A stretch of DNA of 64,000 bases from positions 6,262,001 through 6,326,000 of the forward strand of contig NZ_CP012938.1 in the NCBI RefSeq assembly GCF_001314995.1, given 5' to 3'. How positions within the stretch are numbered: the first letter of the stretch is position 1; every line of letters begins with the position of its first letter. The notes below the pieces were generated by a model. That model worked only from the letters and a program-made list of their open reading frames with translations. It was not told the origin of the DNA and searched no databases. Made by a program: the position numbers and the translations under genes. Below are positions 24,459-33,059 of the stretch, one piece after another. Source of the stretch: Bacteroides ovatus (GTDB lineage Bacteria; Bacteroidota; Bacteroidia; Bacteroidales; Bacteroidaceae).

Positions 24459-26087
24459 TCACACTCTTTCTGCCCAAATCGGTGAACTCCAAGCCCATTG
24501 TCCGTCACGTTGGCGAACGCGTACATAGTAGTAGTCCGTATCACGTTGCGGCTCTTTATCTTCCATGTAGTGTTCCAAAGTGAAGCAGCTTTCCGGCATA
24601 GCGCGATTGAAGAGGATTGCCTCGCTCAACCAACCGATCATGAAGTGTGAACGTGAACCTTCGAGCAATTCGCCCAATGTGTGTTCAAACTTCTTGCCAT
24701 TGAATTCGGCAATGATCTTACCGTCTTTGGGCATTTCCACATCCAGAATGACGGCTTGCATGGCTGCTGTAGTCGTATTCGGATTCTTGCTACTGTACAT
24801 ATCCAGTTCGGTTTCCTTGTCGCCAACGGATACAATACGGTTGACATGCGTGTGGAATTCAGTTTCACCTTCTTGCGGAGAAGTGAACGCTGCGCCACGG
24901 AAACAAGGAGTTACACTATGGATCTGTCCTTTGTCCACTGACAGTTTACCCTGCCAATGTACGTATTTCTCTTCACGATTCCAACCAAAATCAACTTTAA
25001 CTTTGCAACGTACCGTATCACCTTCCGGAGCAATCGGAGTCAGAGGGCCGTTCATGCGAGCTAAAATCTGTCCGTTCTTGACAATATCTACATAGTCGAT
25101 ACAGCTTTCACCTGTGACGTTCAGATAGATACGGCGGCTGTTACCACGAACCACGTCACCCATGAAAGCGTCGTTGAGGCAGAAGTCTATAATAATTTTA
25201 TCACCGGTTGCGGCACATACGTGGCGGGTGCGGAGAGCTTCCCAAATAGCGTCGCGAGTCAATGATGGAGCCATGACACCAATACGACCGTCGCCATAAC
25301 TTCCCGGATAACCGGAATGTTGGTCGGTAGAAGCCATGATACCGAATTTGTTGCCTAATTCAAGACCATATTGAATGGTTCCTTCCCATTGGCGCGGCCC
25401 CATATCGTGTAAATAAGGATAATCTCCCTGATCGCTTTCTGCCAGACCGTGACGGGAATACATTTCTACGAATGGGGTAATATCTCCTTCGGTAAAGCAT
25501 TTCCAGTTGTAACCACGATAACCACCCTGGTAACCCATGTGATGCGGAGTGATAAATACTTTGTGTCCTTTTGCCTTCTGTTTCCAGTCTTCGATAGAAG
25601 TACATTCTACAAGCGGTGCGTCAAGATCATAATTCAATGCAACATGGTCACCATGTTCCATGCTGTGGGCCTCGTATCCGACAAAAGTAAGGAACTCACC
25701 TTCTTTGTTGTATTCATTCGTCATTTTTACGTACTTCTCATAACCGCCTTCACGCAAACGTTTGAAAGCTCCTGTGTGATAATCAATCACCCATTTCAGG
25801 CGGGGATCATCTGCTCCGGGAATATCCGGCCACATAGCATGAGGAGTGACACTGACAAAATCCAATTGTCCTTTCGCTGCTTCAAAAGCGTCGCGCATGT
25901 CGCCGTGTCCGTATGTGATGTTGCAATGGTTATGTAAGTCGCCCCAGTACATTTTGAGATTACTGGCTGACGGCATAATCTTTTTTGCTTCTTTGCTTCC
26001 AGCTGCGCAAGAACCCAGCAAACTGCCTGAAGCTGCCAATCCGAGGAAAGACCAGCCTGTGTTTTTTAAAAACTTTCTTCTATCCAT
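24459..26087 (-). CDS. PHP/DUF3604 metal-dependent hydrolase, exported lipoprotein
   Basis: A 542-residue protein. The N-terminus combines a Tat-like RRKFLK motif (residues 3-8) with a lipobox ending in C27 (LLGSC). The body has PHP-type metal ligands: GDLHNHCN (H52, H54), LDFVSVTPHA (D76, H83), then GYEAHSMEHGDH, ITPHHMGYQGG and STDQHSGY. The C-terminal part is beta-rich, as in DUF3604 proteins. PHP enzymes hydrolyse phosphoesters and related bonds with two or three metal ions; a role within a glycosaminoglycan locus is not obvious. It sits between the ROK kinase and the sulfatase, inside the operon, so it very probably acts on heparin/heparan fragments. Removal of the N-sulfate group is one candidate reaction, by inference only. 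Confidence 0.8.
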   Translation of the reverse strand: MDRRKFLKNTGWSFLGLAASGSLLGSCAAGSKEAKKIMPSASNLKMYWGDLHNHCNITYGHGDMRDAFEAAKGQLDFVSVTPHAMWPDIPGADDPRLKWVIDYHTGAFKRLREGGYEKYVKMTNEYNKEGEFLTFVGYEAHSMEHGDHVALNYDLDAPLVECTSIEDWKQKAKGHKVFITPHHMGYQGGYRGYNWKCFTEGDITPFVEMYSRHGLAESDQGDYPYLHDMGPRQWEGTIQYGLELGNKFGIMASTDQHSGYPGSYGDGRIGVMAPSLTRDAIWEALRTRHVCAATGDKIIIDFCLNDAFMGDVVRGNSRRIYLNVTGESCIDYVDIVKNGQILARMNGPLTPIAPEGDTVRCKVKVDFGWNREEKYVHWQGKLSVDKGQIHSVTPCFRGAAFTSPQEGETEFHTHVNRIVSVGDKETELDMYSSKNPNTTTAAMQAVILDVEMPKDGKIIAEFNGKKFEHTLGELLEGSRSHFMIGWLSEAILFNRAMPESCFTLEHYMEDKEPQRDTDYYYVRVRQRDGQWAWSSPIWAERV

Positions 26088-26154
26088 GGTTTTATCTAAT
26101 TTATTCGGTAAACTAATAATGAAGCATATTAATTCTTATTTATATGTCCTCCTC

Positions 26155-27771
26155 TTAGCGGTTTTGCATTTGTCGGCGATCACCTTTAAAGAGGACTTTT
26201 TCCTTTTCATCCGGGTCAGTATCTTTGTACTGTTTTTGAGTGTCCTGAAGTAGCTCCATCAGCTCTTTTTGTACTTTAGCATACTCCGGTTTGCCGAAGA
26301 CGTTGTTCATCTCTCTCGGATCAGCTTTCATGTCATACATTTCCCATTCATCAATATCGTTGTAGAAATGAATCAGTTTGAAATCTTGTGTACGGATACC
26401 ATAGTGACGTTTTACAGAGTGTTCTGCAGGGTACTCGTAATAATGGTAATAAGCAGCTTTACGCCAGTCGGCCGGGGTTTTGCCTTCGTTGACCAATATC
26501 GGTTTCAAAGAAGCTCCTTGAATATCTGACGGGATATCTACTCCGGCAAAGTCGAGGAAGGTAGGAGCAAAGTCTACATTCATGCTGATTGCATTACTGG
26601 TACTTCCTGCTTTGATTGCTTTCGGGTAACGGATGATAAGAGGCATGCGCTGACATTCTTCATACATGAAGCGTTTGTCAAACCAGCCATGTTCGCCAAG
26701 GAAGAAACCCTGGTCGGAGGTATAGACAATGATTGTATTGTCCAGTTCACCAATCTTTTCGAGATAATTCAGTAGTCGGCCGATATTTTCGTCTACTGCC
26801 AGAACCGTAGCCAGATAATCGCGCATATATTGTTGATATTTCCAGCTGATTAAAGATTTGCCTTTCAAGTCACCTTTGCGGTATTCGGCAATGCGCCCGG
26901 CGTATACAGAATCCCATTTATCCTGAACTTCAATAGGCATACGTTTATATACACTATAAAGACGGTTGGTTGTATCTTTCAGCATCTCTTCACGAGTCAT
27001 CAATTTGAGATCCCAGTCGTTTGTCAACGTGTGCTCGATAGACATATCCTGCTCGCGAGCAGCTCTTCCACGACCTTCGTAGTCGTCGAACAGATTAGCC
27101 GGTTCCGGGAAAGTTGTATTATTGAATATGCCTAAATGACGGGGAGCGGGCATCCAGTTACGGTGTGGGGCTTTCTGGTGATACATCATGCAGAACGGTT
27201 TGTTCTTGTCCCGTCCTTCAAGGAATTTAATTGCTTTGTCGGTAATAATATCCGTAGCATATCCTTTTTCTACGATATGTTTTCCGTCTTCCCAGAAATC
27301 AGGATCGTAATAGTCACCTTGCTCATGTTGGCCGCTAAGGATACTCCAATGGTCGAAACCTTGCGGTTCGCTGATGAGGTGCCATTTGCCGATCATGGCA
27401 GTCTGGTATCCGGCTTGCTGAAGAAGTTTGGGGAATGTCTGCTGATCGCCGTTGAATGTACTTGCATTATCGGTAAAACCATTCTCGTGACTGAACTTGC
27501 CGGTGAGGATGCAAGCGCGTGAAGGTCCCGAAAGAGCATTGACAGCGTAACAATTATCAAAGCGAATACCTTCATTGGCAATCCGATCCATATTAGGAGT
27601 TTGGATCAGATTTCCTCCATAACAGGACATTGCTTGAGTGGTGTGATCATCCGTCATCATGAAGATGATGTTTGGCTGTCTGACTTCTTCTTTCTTTTGG
27701 CTGTTGCAAGAAACGAGGCTTAGTGCTGCCAATGGGAGGAGTAGGGTAGAGGAGGTGTAATAGTTTTCCAT
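26155..27771 (-). CDS. Ser-type sulfatase (S1 family), probable heparan GlcNAc/GlcNS-6-O-sulfatase
   Basis: A 538-residue lipoprotein or exported sulfatase (LVSC at C22). The catalytic motif is S81-G-P-S-R85, i.e. a serine that must be oxidised to formylglycine by the radical-SAM maturase anSME, not a cysteine type. Metal ligands appear as MMTDDHTTQ (D41, D42) and YTSDQGFFLGEHG; TGKFSHENGF and IGKWHL complete the S1 core. From memory the B. thetaiotaomicron homologue (BT4656, family S1_11) removes 6-O-sulfate from glucosamine. It sits in the heparin PUL between the PHP hydrolase and the periplasmic PL12. The maturase is not in the window. Confidence 0.93.
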   Translation of the reverse strand: MENYYTSSTLLLPLAALSLVSCNSQKKEEVRQPNIIFMMTDDHTTQAMSCYGGNLIQTPNMDRIANEGIRFDNCYAVNALSGPSRACILTGKFSHENGFTDNASTFNGDQQTFPKLLQQAGYQTAMIGKWHLISEPQGFDHWSILSGQHEQGDYYDPDFWEDGKHIVEKGYATDIITDKAIKFLEGRDKNKPFCMMYHQKAPHRNWMPAPRHLGIFNNTTFPEPANLFDDYEGRGRAAREQDMSIEHTLTNDWDLKLMTREEMLKDTTNRLYSVYKRMPIEVQDKWDSVYAGRIAEYRKGDLKGKSLISWKYQQYMRDYLATVLAVDENIGRLLNYLEKIGELDNTIIVYTSDQGFFLGEHGWFDKRFMYEECQRMPLIIRYPKAIKAGSTSNAISMNVDFAPTFLDFAGVDIPSDIQGASLKPILVNEGKTPADWRKAAYYHYYEYPAEHSVKRHYGIRTQDFKLIHFYNDIDEWEMYDMKADPREMNNVFGKPEYAKVQKELMELLQDTQKQYKDTDPDEKEKVLFKGDRRQMQNR

Positions 27772-27780
27772 AATGATAAG

Positions 27781-27815
27781 AAGCCTCTCCCAAGAAAAGG
27801 GGCAGGGAGAGGCTT
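27781..27815 (-). repeat. Intercistronic hairpin between PL12 and sulfatase genes
   Basis: AAGCCTCTCCC (27781-27791) is a perfect inverted repeat of GGGAGAGGCTT (27805-27815) with a 13-base loop. It fills most of the 53-bp gap inside the operon. On the plus strand a T-run follows, but on the transcribed minus strand there is no good U-tract, so it is more likely a repeat or mRNA-processing stem than a terminator. Confidence 0.65.
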
Positions 27816-27824
27816 TGAGGCTTT

Positions 27825-29825
27825 TTATAGTTTGTATTTTAATGACTGTTTCTTTCCGTTTACTTTCACTTCTACTTCCAGACCGTTTTCATCGAACGCT
27901 TTGTTCTTGAATTTAGCGTCAAATTTAGGGGCATCTGCGCTTTTCTTAACCGGGTAGATAACAGTGATGTAACGTACAGCTTCTTCACCGTCTTTTCTCA
28001 CGTTGAATGATACATTCATACGTTTGTAGCGTTTGCGATAAGCTGTTGAGCACCATCCTGGTTCTTTCTTCATACTCATGCCAGCAGGGCCGAAGCATTG
28101 CAGTTTCATGTTGCTTCCATCCTCGAACTGTGTCAGGAACGTCATGTCTTCGCGGCTGTTGGCAATTTCTCCTTTCGGCATCTGATAGTGGAGATTGATA
28201 GAACCTTTACCGCTACCTGCCATTTCATCTACAATGACAAAGTAAGTGTTATCAACGAAGAAAACAGAACGACGGTGTTTCAGATTCTTGTAACTCGGAT
28301 TTTCAGTCACTAAAGTCTGGATAGCACCTTCCGGTTGCCACAACTTAGTAACAGATTCTGTTGTATCGAGATTCTTGTTGTCCAGGGTTACTGTGTTGTG
28401 AACACAAGTCTGACGATGCCAGTTGCGTTGTTCCATTACTTCGCCTTCACCTGCGTATACATACGAACCAGAATCCGGGAACAAATTCTTGCCGTTGAAC
28501 CAAAGTTCAAATGTTCCATTATCCGGCTGACAGTGCCAGAAAGCTTTCGGACCTGCCTTTACTACCATTTGGGTAGCATCCATTCCCCATGAATTACGGA
28601 ATACAAAGAAGCCTGATTTCAGGAAACCTTTGGACATATAATCCGGCAATGCACCTTCTTTTCCTTCTGTAGCAAAGTATTTGATTGCCTGGTTTTTCGG
28701 GAACAGTTTGCTCCATGACTTGTAGTTTTTCACCATTTCTTTCTTTGTTGTCAACTTGGCGTCGCTGAAACATGGATTGGTGTAATCAGGGAAAGAAATG
28801 TTTGCATAGAACATAATCATGTTTTCAATGGTATCCAAATAATCTTGAGGGAATTCCTTACGGAATCCATTAGCATCTGCGATACCTAAGGCTTTACAGA
28901 AAATGTTAATAGCTGCCAGATGATAATGTGGGTCAAGTTCGAACTGTCCGCCATCTTCGTATACCTGTACGTGAATTTCACGGTTCAGAATGTCGATGCC
29001 ACTTTTTCTCCAAGCCGGAGCCTCTTTGAATTCAGGGAAAAAGGCACCTGCATAAATCATGCGTTGAGCTTCAAACAGTAAATGGTTGCCTTGATCCGAG
29101 TAATTAGCAAGGATATGTACAGCATGTTTGTAATAGTTCACCAGGAATTCTGTCAGGAAGTCCGGAGTGAAAGAAGGTGAGGGAAGGAATAACTGGAATT
29201 GCGAAGTCTGGTCTTGCAGACGATTACTCACTTCCAGAGGACGCCATGCAAAACGTACGTTTTCTACTTCGCCTTTGATTTTTCCATCACTTACCAGCTC
29301 ATATTCTTTCTTATCCATCTTCACCAACGGATTCTTTTTAATCCAGTCGATATACTGGTGTGCCCATTCTTTAGCATATTTTTCATCACCGGATATACGG
29401 TAAGCTTTACCCATTGGAGTGAACCATTTGTGACGGTGCAATTGCCAGCGGAGCTCATTATCTTTCACCGGCCAGTATTGCCAGTTGATATCTTCTCCAT
29501 AATTGTAAGAAGGTTGATAACCTTTATGTACGAAGAATGTATGTTTCAATCCGTCATCCGCCCATTGCTGTTCTTCTTTGCTGATAGTCACTTTGTTCAG
29601 ATTGATATCCGGAGTTTTTACGTTGGTACGTGCACGGTAATAGTCCAGTAATGCTTTGGCAGCATCCTCATCTTTACCCTCCTGATGCAAAGCTTTTACT
29701 TTCTCCAGTCCCGGATAGTCCAGGTTAAGAAGAGAAAAGACTTCGCTTTTCAGTTCTTGGGCGTAACCCTTGCTTACGAAACATGCGATTGCAAGCAAAA
29801 TGATGTACTTTAAAGTTTTATTCAT
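27825..29825 (-). CDS. Heparinase III-type lyase (PL12), periplasmic
   Basis: A 666-residue heparinase III-like enzyme that cleaves heparan sulfate by beta-elimination. The signal peptide ends at about residue 22 (SKGYAQ) with no lipobox, which points to the periplasm. The N-terminal toroid includes SLLNLDYPGLEKVK and QYWPVKDNELRWQLHRHKW; the catalytic-domain beta-sandwich includes HCQPDNGTFELWFNGK and LFPDSGSYVYAG. It is a clear paralogue of the lipoprotein lyase at 38519-40708. From memory, the homologue is BT4657. The gene starts 59 bp after the GH88 stop; the gap holds tandem repeats. Confidence 0.93.
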   Translation of the reverse strand: MNKTLKYIILLAIACFVSKGYAQELKSEVFSLLNLDYPGLEKVKALHQEGKDEDAAKALLDYYRARTNVKTPDINLNKVTISKEEQQWADDGLKHTFFVHKGYQPSYNYGEDINWQYWPVKDNELRWQLHRHKWFTPMGKAYRISGDEKYAKEWAHQYIDWIKKNPLVKMDKKEYELVSDGKIKGEVENVRFAWRPLEVSNRLQDQTSQFQLFLPSPSFTPDFLTEFLVNYYKHAVHILANYSDQGNHLLFEAQRMIYAGAFFPEFKEAPAWRKSGIDILNREIHVQVYEDGGQFELDPHYHLAAINIFCKALGIADANGFRKEFPQDYLDTIENMIMFYANISFPDYTNPCFSDAKLTTKKEMVKNYKSWSKLFPKNQAIKYFATEGKEGALPDYMSKGFLKSGFFVFRNSWGMDATQMVVKAGPKAFWHCQPDNGTFELWFNGKNLFPDSGSYVYAGEGEVMEQRNWHRQTCVHNTVTLDNKNLDTTESVTKLWQPEGAIQTLVTENPSYKNLKHRRSVFFVDNTYFVIVDEMAGSGKGSINLHYQMPKGEIANSREDMTFLTQFEDGSNMKLQCFGPAGMSMKKEPGWCSTAYRKRYKRMNVSFNVRKDGEEAVRYITVIYPVKKSADAPKFDAKFKNKAFDENGLEVEVKVNGKKQSLKYKL

Positions 29826-29831
29826 GATATA

Positions 29832-29863
29832 ATTTACGATTTTACGATTTACTATTTACGATT
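29832..29863 (-). repeat. Degenerate TTTACGAT tandem repeat upstream of the periplasmic PL12 gene
   Basis: Four close copies of ATTTACGAT or TTTACGATT run in the 59-bp gap between the GH88 and PL12 genes. No hairpin or promoter box is seen in it. Confidence 0.7.
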
Positions 29864-29884
29864 GAAAAGACTCTTGCTTTTGTA

Positions 29885-31189
29885 TTATTGGATCACTCTC
29901 AACTCTCCATTCTCAACTTTCAACTTCTTCAATTCCATGAATCTCTTCAATGCTTCCAGATAATAGTAGTCAGCATAGTTCAGTGGAGTATCGATTTCAG
30001 AGCCGTTAGGCAGTGAACCGACAGAATGCATCAGAATGAAGCCCTGATTGTCACCCACTTTTGCAAGATATGCGTCGCTTGACAAACTCTTCAGAATCTT
30101 TTCCGCATAATCCAGATATTTCTGTCCGTCGGGAACCATGGTGCTTAGTTCGATCATGGCAGAAGCAGTGACAGAGGCAGCAGATACATCGCGCGGAGTT
30201 TCTTTAGTTACAGGAGCATCATAATCCCAGTAAGGAATGGCATCCTCCGTTTTTACGCGGTCCATAATCATATTGGCTATATCCTTTGCAAAGTTCAGGA
30301 AAATGCTGTCATTTGTTTCACGGAAGCAAGCGGTATATCCATATATAGCCCATGCTTGTCCGCGTGCCCATGAAGAATCATCGTTCTTTCCTTGGAAAGT
30401 TTGTTTGCTTTCCACTGTACCGTCGTTGTTATAGCTTATTACATGCCAGCAGGTATAATCCGGACGGAAGTGATTATGCATGGTGGTCATAGCATGTTTG
30501 ATAGCAATGTCTTTGTATTTATTGTCACCTGTCGCTTTTGCTACATTAAACAGAAGATCGAGGTTCATCATATTGTCGATAATAACCGGGAAGTTCCATG
30601 TTCCGAAATCCCATGAACGGATAGCACCGATAGAGTCGTTGAAACGACCGCAGAGGTTATCGGCAGTTTCTCTCATCACAGCAGCGATGGTATCGTTAGG
30701 TGAAAGACGTTCTGCATTGCCATAGCTGCAGTTGACCATGAATCCCAAATCATGCGTACCTTTATAATAGCGTACCGGATTCAGAAGATTGGTATATTCG
30801 ATTGCTTGAGTTTTCAGTGTATCGTTTCCTGTCAGTTCGTATGCATACCATAATGAACCGGGGAAGAAACCACTTGTCCAGTCATAAACGTTGCAGAGAC
30901 GGCGTTTGCCTAGCTGGTCAGCAGTAGGTTGTGCGCGTAGCGAATCTTTGAATGTTAATGAATCTCTTTCCAACTGACGGCAAAGGAAATCCATGTCATA
31001 ACCTGTACGGATGGAGCGTGGCAGCATTCCTGTACCACTAACTTCTTCAGCAGAAAGTTGTAATTGGGCGGAAGCTACATCCAGTCCTTTTTTTATCCAA
31101 CTGTAGTCTTCCTTTGGAGCTGTCTGGCACGACGCGAGTGCAATACTAACCGAAGCAAAGAGAACAAGTTTCATTTTCATGTTATTCAT
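29885..31189 (-). CDS. GH88 unsaturated glucuronyl hydrolase
   Basis: A 434-residue enzyme that removes the delta-4,5-unsaturated uronic acid left on the non-reducing end by the lyases. The catalytic aspartates are D147 (THDLGFM) and D205 (VIIDNMMNL), matching the two Asp of the family. A lipobox (IALASC, C21) suggests membrane anchoring, probably facing the periplasm. The last ~15 residues (LKVENGELRVIQ) are translated from an imperfect 7-bp tandem repeat rather than from enzyme sequence. It is the first gene of the second half of the PUL, with its own promoter box and a hairpin behind SusD upstream. Confidence 0.95.
   Translation of the reverse strand: MNNMKMKLVLFASVSIALASCQTAPKEDYSWIKKGLDVASAQLQLSAEEVSGTGMLPRSIRTGYDMDFLCRQLERDSLTFKDSLRAQPTADQLGKRRLCNVYDWTSGFFPGSLWYAYELTGNDTLKTQAIEYTNLLNPVRYYKGTHDLGFMVNCSYGNAERLSPNDTIAAVMRETADNLCGRFNDSIGAIRSWDFGTWNFPVIIDNMMNLDLLFNVAKATGDNKYKDIAIKHAMTTMHNHFRPDYTCWHVISYNNDGTVESKQTFQGKNDDSSWARGQAWAIYGYTACFRETNDSIFLNFAKDIANMIMDRVKTEDAIPYWDYDAPVTKETPRDVSAASVTASAMIELSTMVPDGQKYLDYAEKILKSLSSDAYLAKVGDNQGFILMHSVGSLPNGSEIDTPLNYADYYYLEALKRFMELKKLKVENGELRVIQ
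29895..29929 (-). repeat. Seven-base tandem repeat inside the 3' end of the GH88 gene
   Basis: Five consecutive 7-base units read ACTCTCA, ACTCTCC, ATTCTCA, ACTTTCA and ACTTCTT on the plus strand. They encode the atypical KLKVENGELRV tail. Similar repeats are known as non-coding intergenic sequence in Bacteroides. Confidence 0.75.
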
Positions 31190-31225
31190 TTTAAGTGATT
31201 GTTTTTAGAAGTTTTGTAACTGATG

Positions 31226-31233
31226 CAAAAGTA
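31226..31233 (-). promoter_or_regulatory. -7 promoter box for the GH88-led half of the heparin PUL
   Basis: TACTTTTG on the minus strand fits TAnnTTTG and lies 37 bp upstream of the GH88 ATG. No good -33 was found. Together with the hairpin after SusD it suggests a second transcript for the degradative genes. Confidence 0.45.
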
Positions 31234-31326
31234 ACCGAAAGGCAAAACTTTCCGTTGCAGGATTGTCCAAAAGGTGTTTGAACTCTGCTTTTTAAGTTTT
31301 GATTTTGTTGAAAAAGGTTTTAAATT

Positions 31327-31360
31327 TCTCCAATATGCCCTAATTAAGGCATATTGGAGA
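31327..31360 (-). terminator. Hairpin after the heparin PUL SusD gene
   Basis: TCTCCAATATGCC (31327-31339) is a perfect inverted repeat of GGCATATTGGAGA (31348-31360) around an eight-base A/T loop. It lies 10 bp after the SusD stop, with only a weak U-tract. It may be a partial terminator giving less of the downstream genes than of SusC/SusD. Confidence 0.65.
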
Positions 31361-31369
31361 GAATGAGGA

Positions 31370-33043
31370 CTATTCCCAATTCGGATTTTGATTAAATTTA
31401 ATCATCAAGTCCATGTCTCTTTGTGGAATGGGAAATAGTTCATGCTTACCTTTTACAGTATGTCTGTAAACAACATAATTAAATTCAGTTTCCGCAGTCC
31501 ACCAGTTAAGCAAATCATTGTATGTTTTTTGAATAGTTTCATAATATATTCCCCAGCGGATTAAATCCATGCGGCGGTGTCCTTCAAAAGCCAGCTCATA
31601 AGCTCTTTCTTGATAGACTGCTTTACGAAAATCTTCTTCATTTAAATCTTTTAAATCACAAATACTCGTCTTACTAGGATTACCAAATCCACGACGGCGC
31701 ACCATATTGATCGCTTCATAAGCTTCATCAGTAGGTCCATGTTTCCATTCATTCAAAGCCTCTGCGTAAAGTAAAAGTACATCTGCATAACGTAGGAAAT
31801 ACCAATTAACATTTGATTTATCGTTATTGATTAATTTACTGGTGGTTACATATTTTTCAATGTCCCATTTAGCAGGTGTATAATTTTGTTTTTCTTTTTG
31901 TCCTTTACTGGGGTCTTTGTCTTTTTCTTTAGCAGAATAATCGGTATCATTTTTTCCTTTTGTCCAAAGTACTTTATCATCATCGTATTTATAATTGGCA
32001 ACGGAAAGATCGCAGCGTAAGTCTTGAGGATGTTCACGCCATTCTGTTACGAAAGTATGCACCACTTTCACATTTCCTGCGCAACTTCCACGCTGTCCTG
32101 CGATTGATGTGGTTTTAACTCCATTCCATTTTCCAATACGGCCTACAGGGTCACTGTTTCCTGAAACGGTAGGGGAGTAAAATGATATTTCGATCAAGCT
32201 TTCTGTTGGGTCCCAAACCCCGTTACAAGTGTTTTTCCATAATTGTTCGTAATCAGATAGAAGAGCATGTTTGCCGGATTCTATTAAAGTACGCGCGGTT
32301 TTAGCGGCTTCTTCCCATTTTGACTCATCATATACAGGATATCCTGCCCATGTGGCGTAAACTTTTGATAATAAGCCTAGAGCAGCCCCCCTGGAAAAAC
32401 GATAGCTGTTATCGATGCGGTATTGGTCATCTTGTGCATAGGGCAGTATTCTACTAGCGTAAAGCAGGTCATCTTCGATGAATTCATACACTTTTTCCGG
32501 TTTTACTTGAACAAATGTTCTTGGATCTTGTTTCGACATTTCTGTATTGGTCATAAGAGCAATATTACCATATCTGCGCACTAATTCAAAGTAAAACATA
32601 GCTCTTAAAGCTCTTGCTTCAGCTATATATAAAGTGGCCAATTGACGGTCGGTATCTGAGTATGTATTTATTTTGCTTGAGATTCTTTCTAGAAAATCAT
32701 TCGCATTATAGACACCGGCATACAAAGATGACCAAGTAGTTTGTACTTCCGATTGAGTGGTAGGAAATGCATTGGCTGGTATGATACGATAGTTCTCCGT
32801 ACTATTTCCTTCTGCCTGCTCCATATCTGTTCCTAAATTAAACAATATAGATAAATGATAGCCATATTGTCCATCTTCTATGGTTGAACGATAAACACCT
32901 TGTAATACAATCTCTGCCTCTTTAGCATCTCGCATAAAGTTTTTCTTTTCTACATCGGTGCTGGTTTCTTCGTCTAATGTGCAAGAATTAAAAGGTAATG
33001 CACATATTACTGATATTGCTATATAGTATAGAATCTTTTTCAT
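31370..33043 (-). CDS. SusD-family glycan-binding lipoprotein (heparin PUL)
   Basis: A 557-residue SusD/RagB protein, the lid that captures oligosaccharides over the SusC channel. The lipobox is C21 (LPFNSC). The N-terminal TPR-like helices include LYIAEARALRAMFYFELVR, and the C-terminal SusD end includes YELAFEGHRRMDLIRWG and LFPIPQRDMDL, both highly typical. The frame stays open to an ATG at 33112, but the ATG at 33043 gives the standard lipoprotein signal (MKKILYYIAISVICAL) and was used. It follows the SusC gene by 16 bp. Confidence 0.96.
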   Translation of the reverse strand: MKKILYYIAISVICALPFNSCTLDEETSTDVEKKNFMRDAKEAEIVLQGVYRSTIEDGQYGYHLSILFNLGTDMEQAEGNSTENYRIIPANAFPTTQSEVQTTWSSLYAGVYNANDFLERISSKINTYSDTDRQLATLYIAEARALRAMFYFELVRRYGNIALMTNTEMSKQDPRTFVQVKPEKVYEFIEDDLLYASRILPYAQDDQYRIDNSYRFSRGAALGLLSKVYATWAGYPVYDESKWEEAAKTARTLIESGKHALLSDYEQLWKNTCNGVWDPTESLIEISFYSPTVSGNSDPVGRIGKWNGVKTTSIAGQRGSCAGNVKVVHTFVTEWREHPQDLRCDLSVANYKYDDDKVLWTKGKNDTDYSAKEKDKDPSKGQKEKQNYTPAKWDIEKYVTTSKLINNDKSNVNWYFLRYADVLLLYAEALNEWKHGPTDEAYEAINMVRRRGFGNPSKTSICDLKDLNEEDFRKAVYQERAYELAFEGHRRMDLIRWGIYYETIQKTYNDLLNWWTAETEFNYVVYRHTVKGKHELFPIPQRDMDLMIKFNQNPNWE

Positions 33044-33059
33044 TGTACTTAATTTATTA

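Noticed and set aside
28007..29651. Plus-strand ORFs of 60-150 codons opposite the PL12 gene and elsewhere in the PULs
   Set aside because: They lie antisense to well-supported genes, have no signal, domain or promoter, and show the amino-acid mix of shadow frames.
31846..32037. Lys-rich minus-strand ORF inside SusD
   Set aside because: It is an alternative frame of the SusD gene on the same strand, without its own start context.
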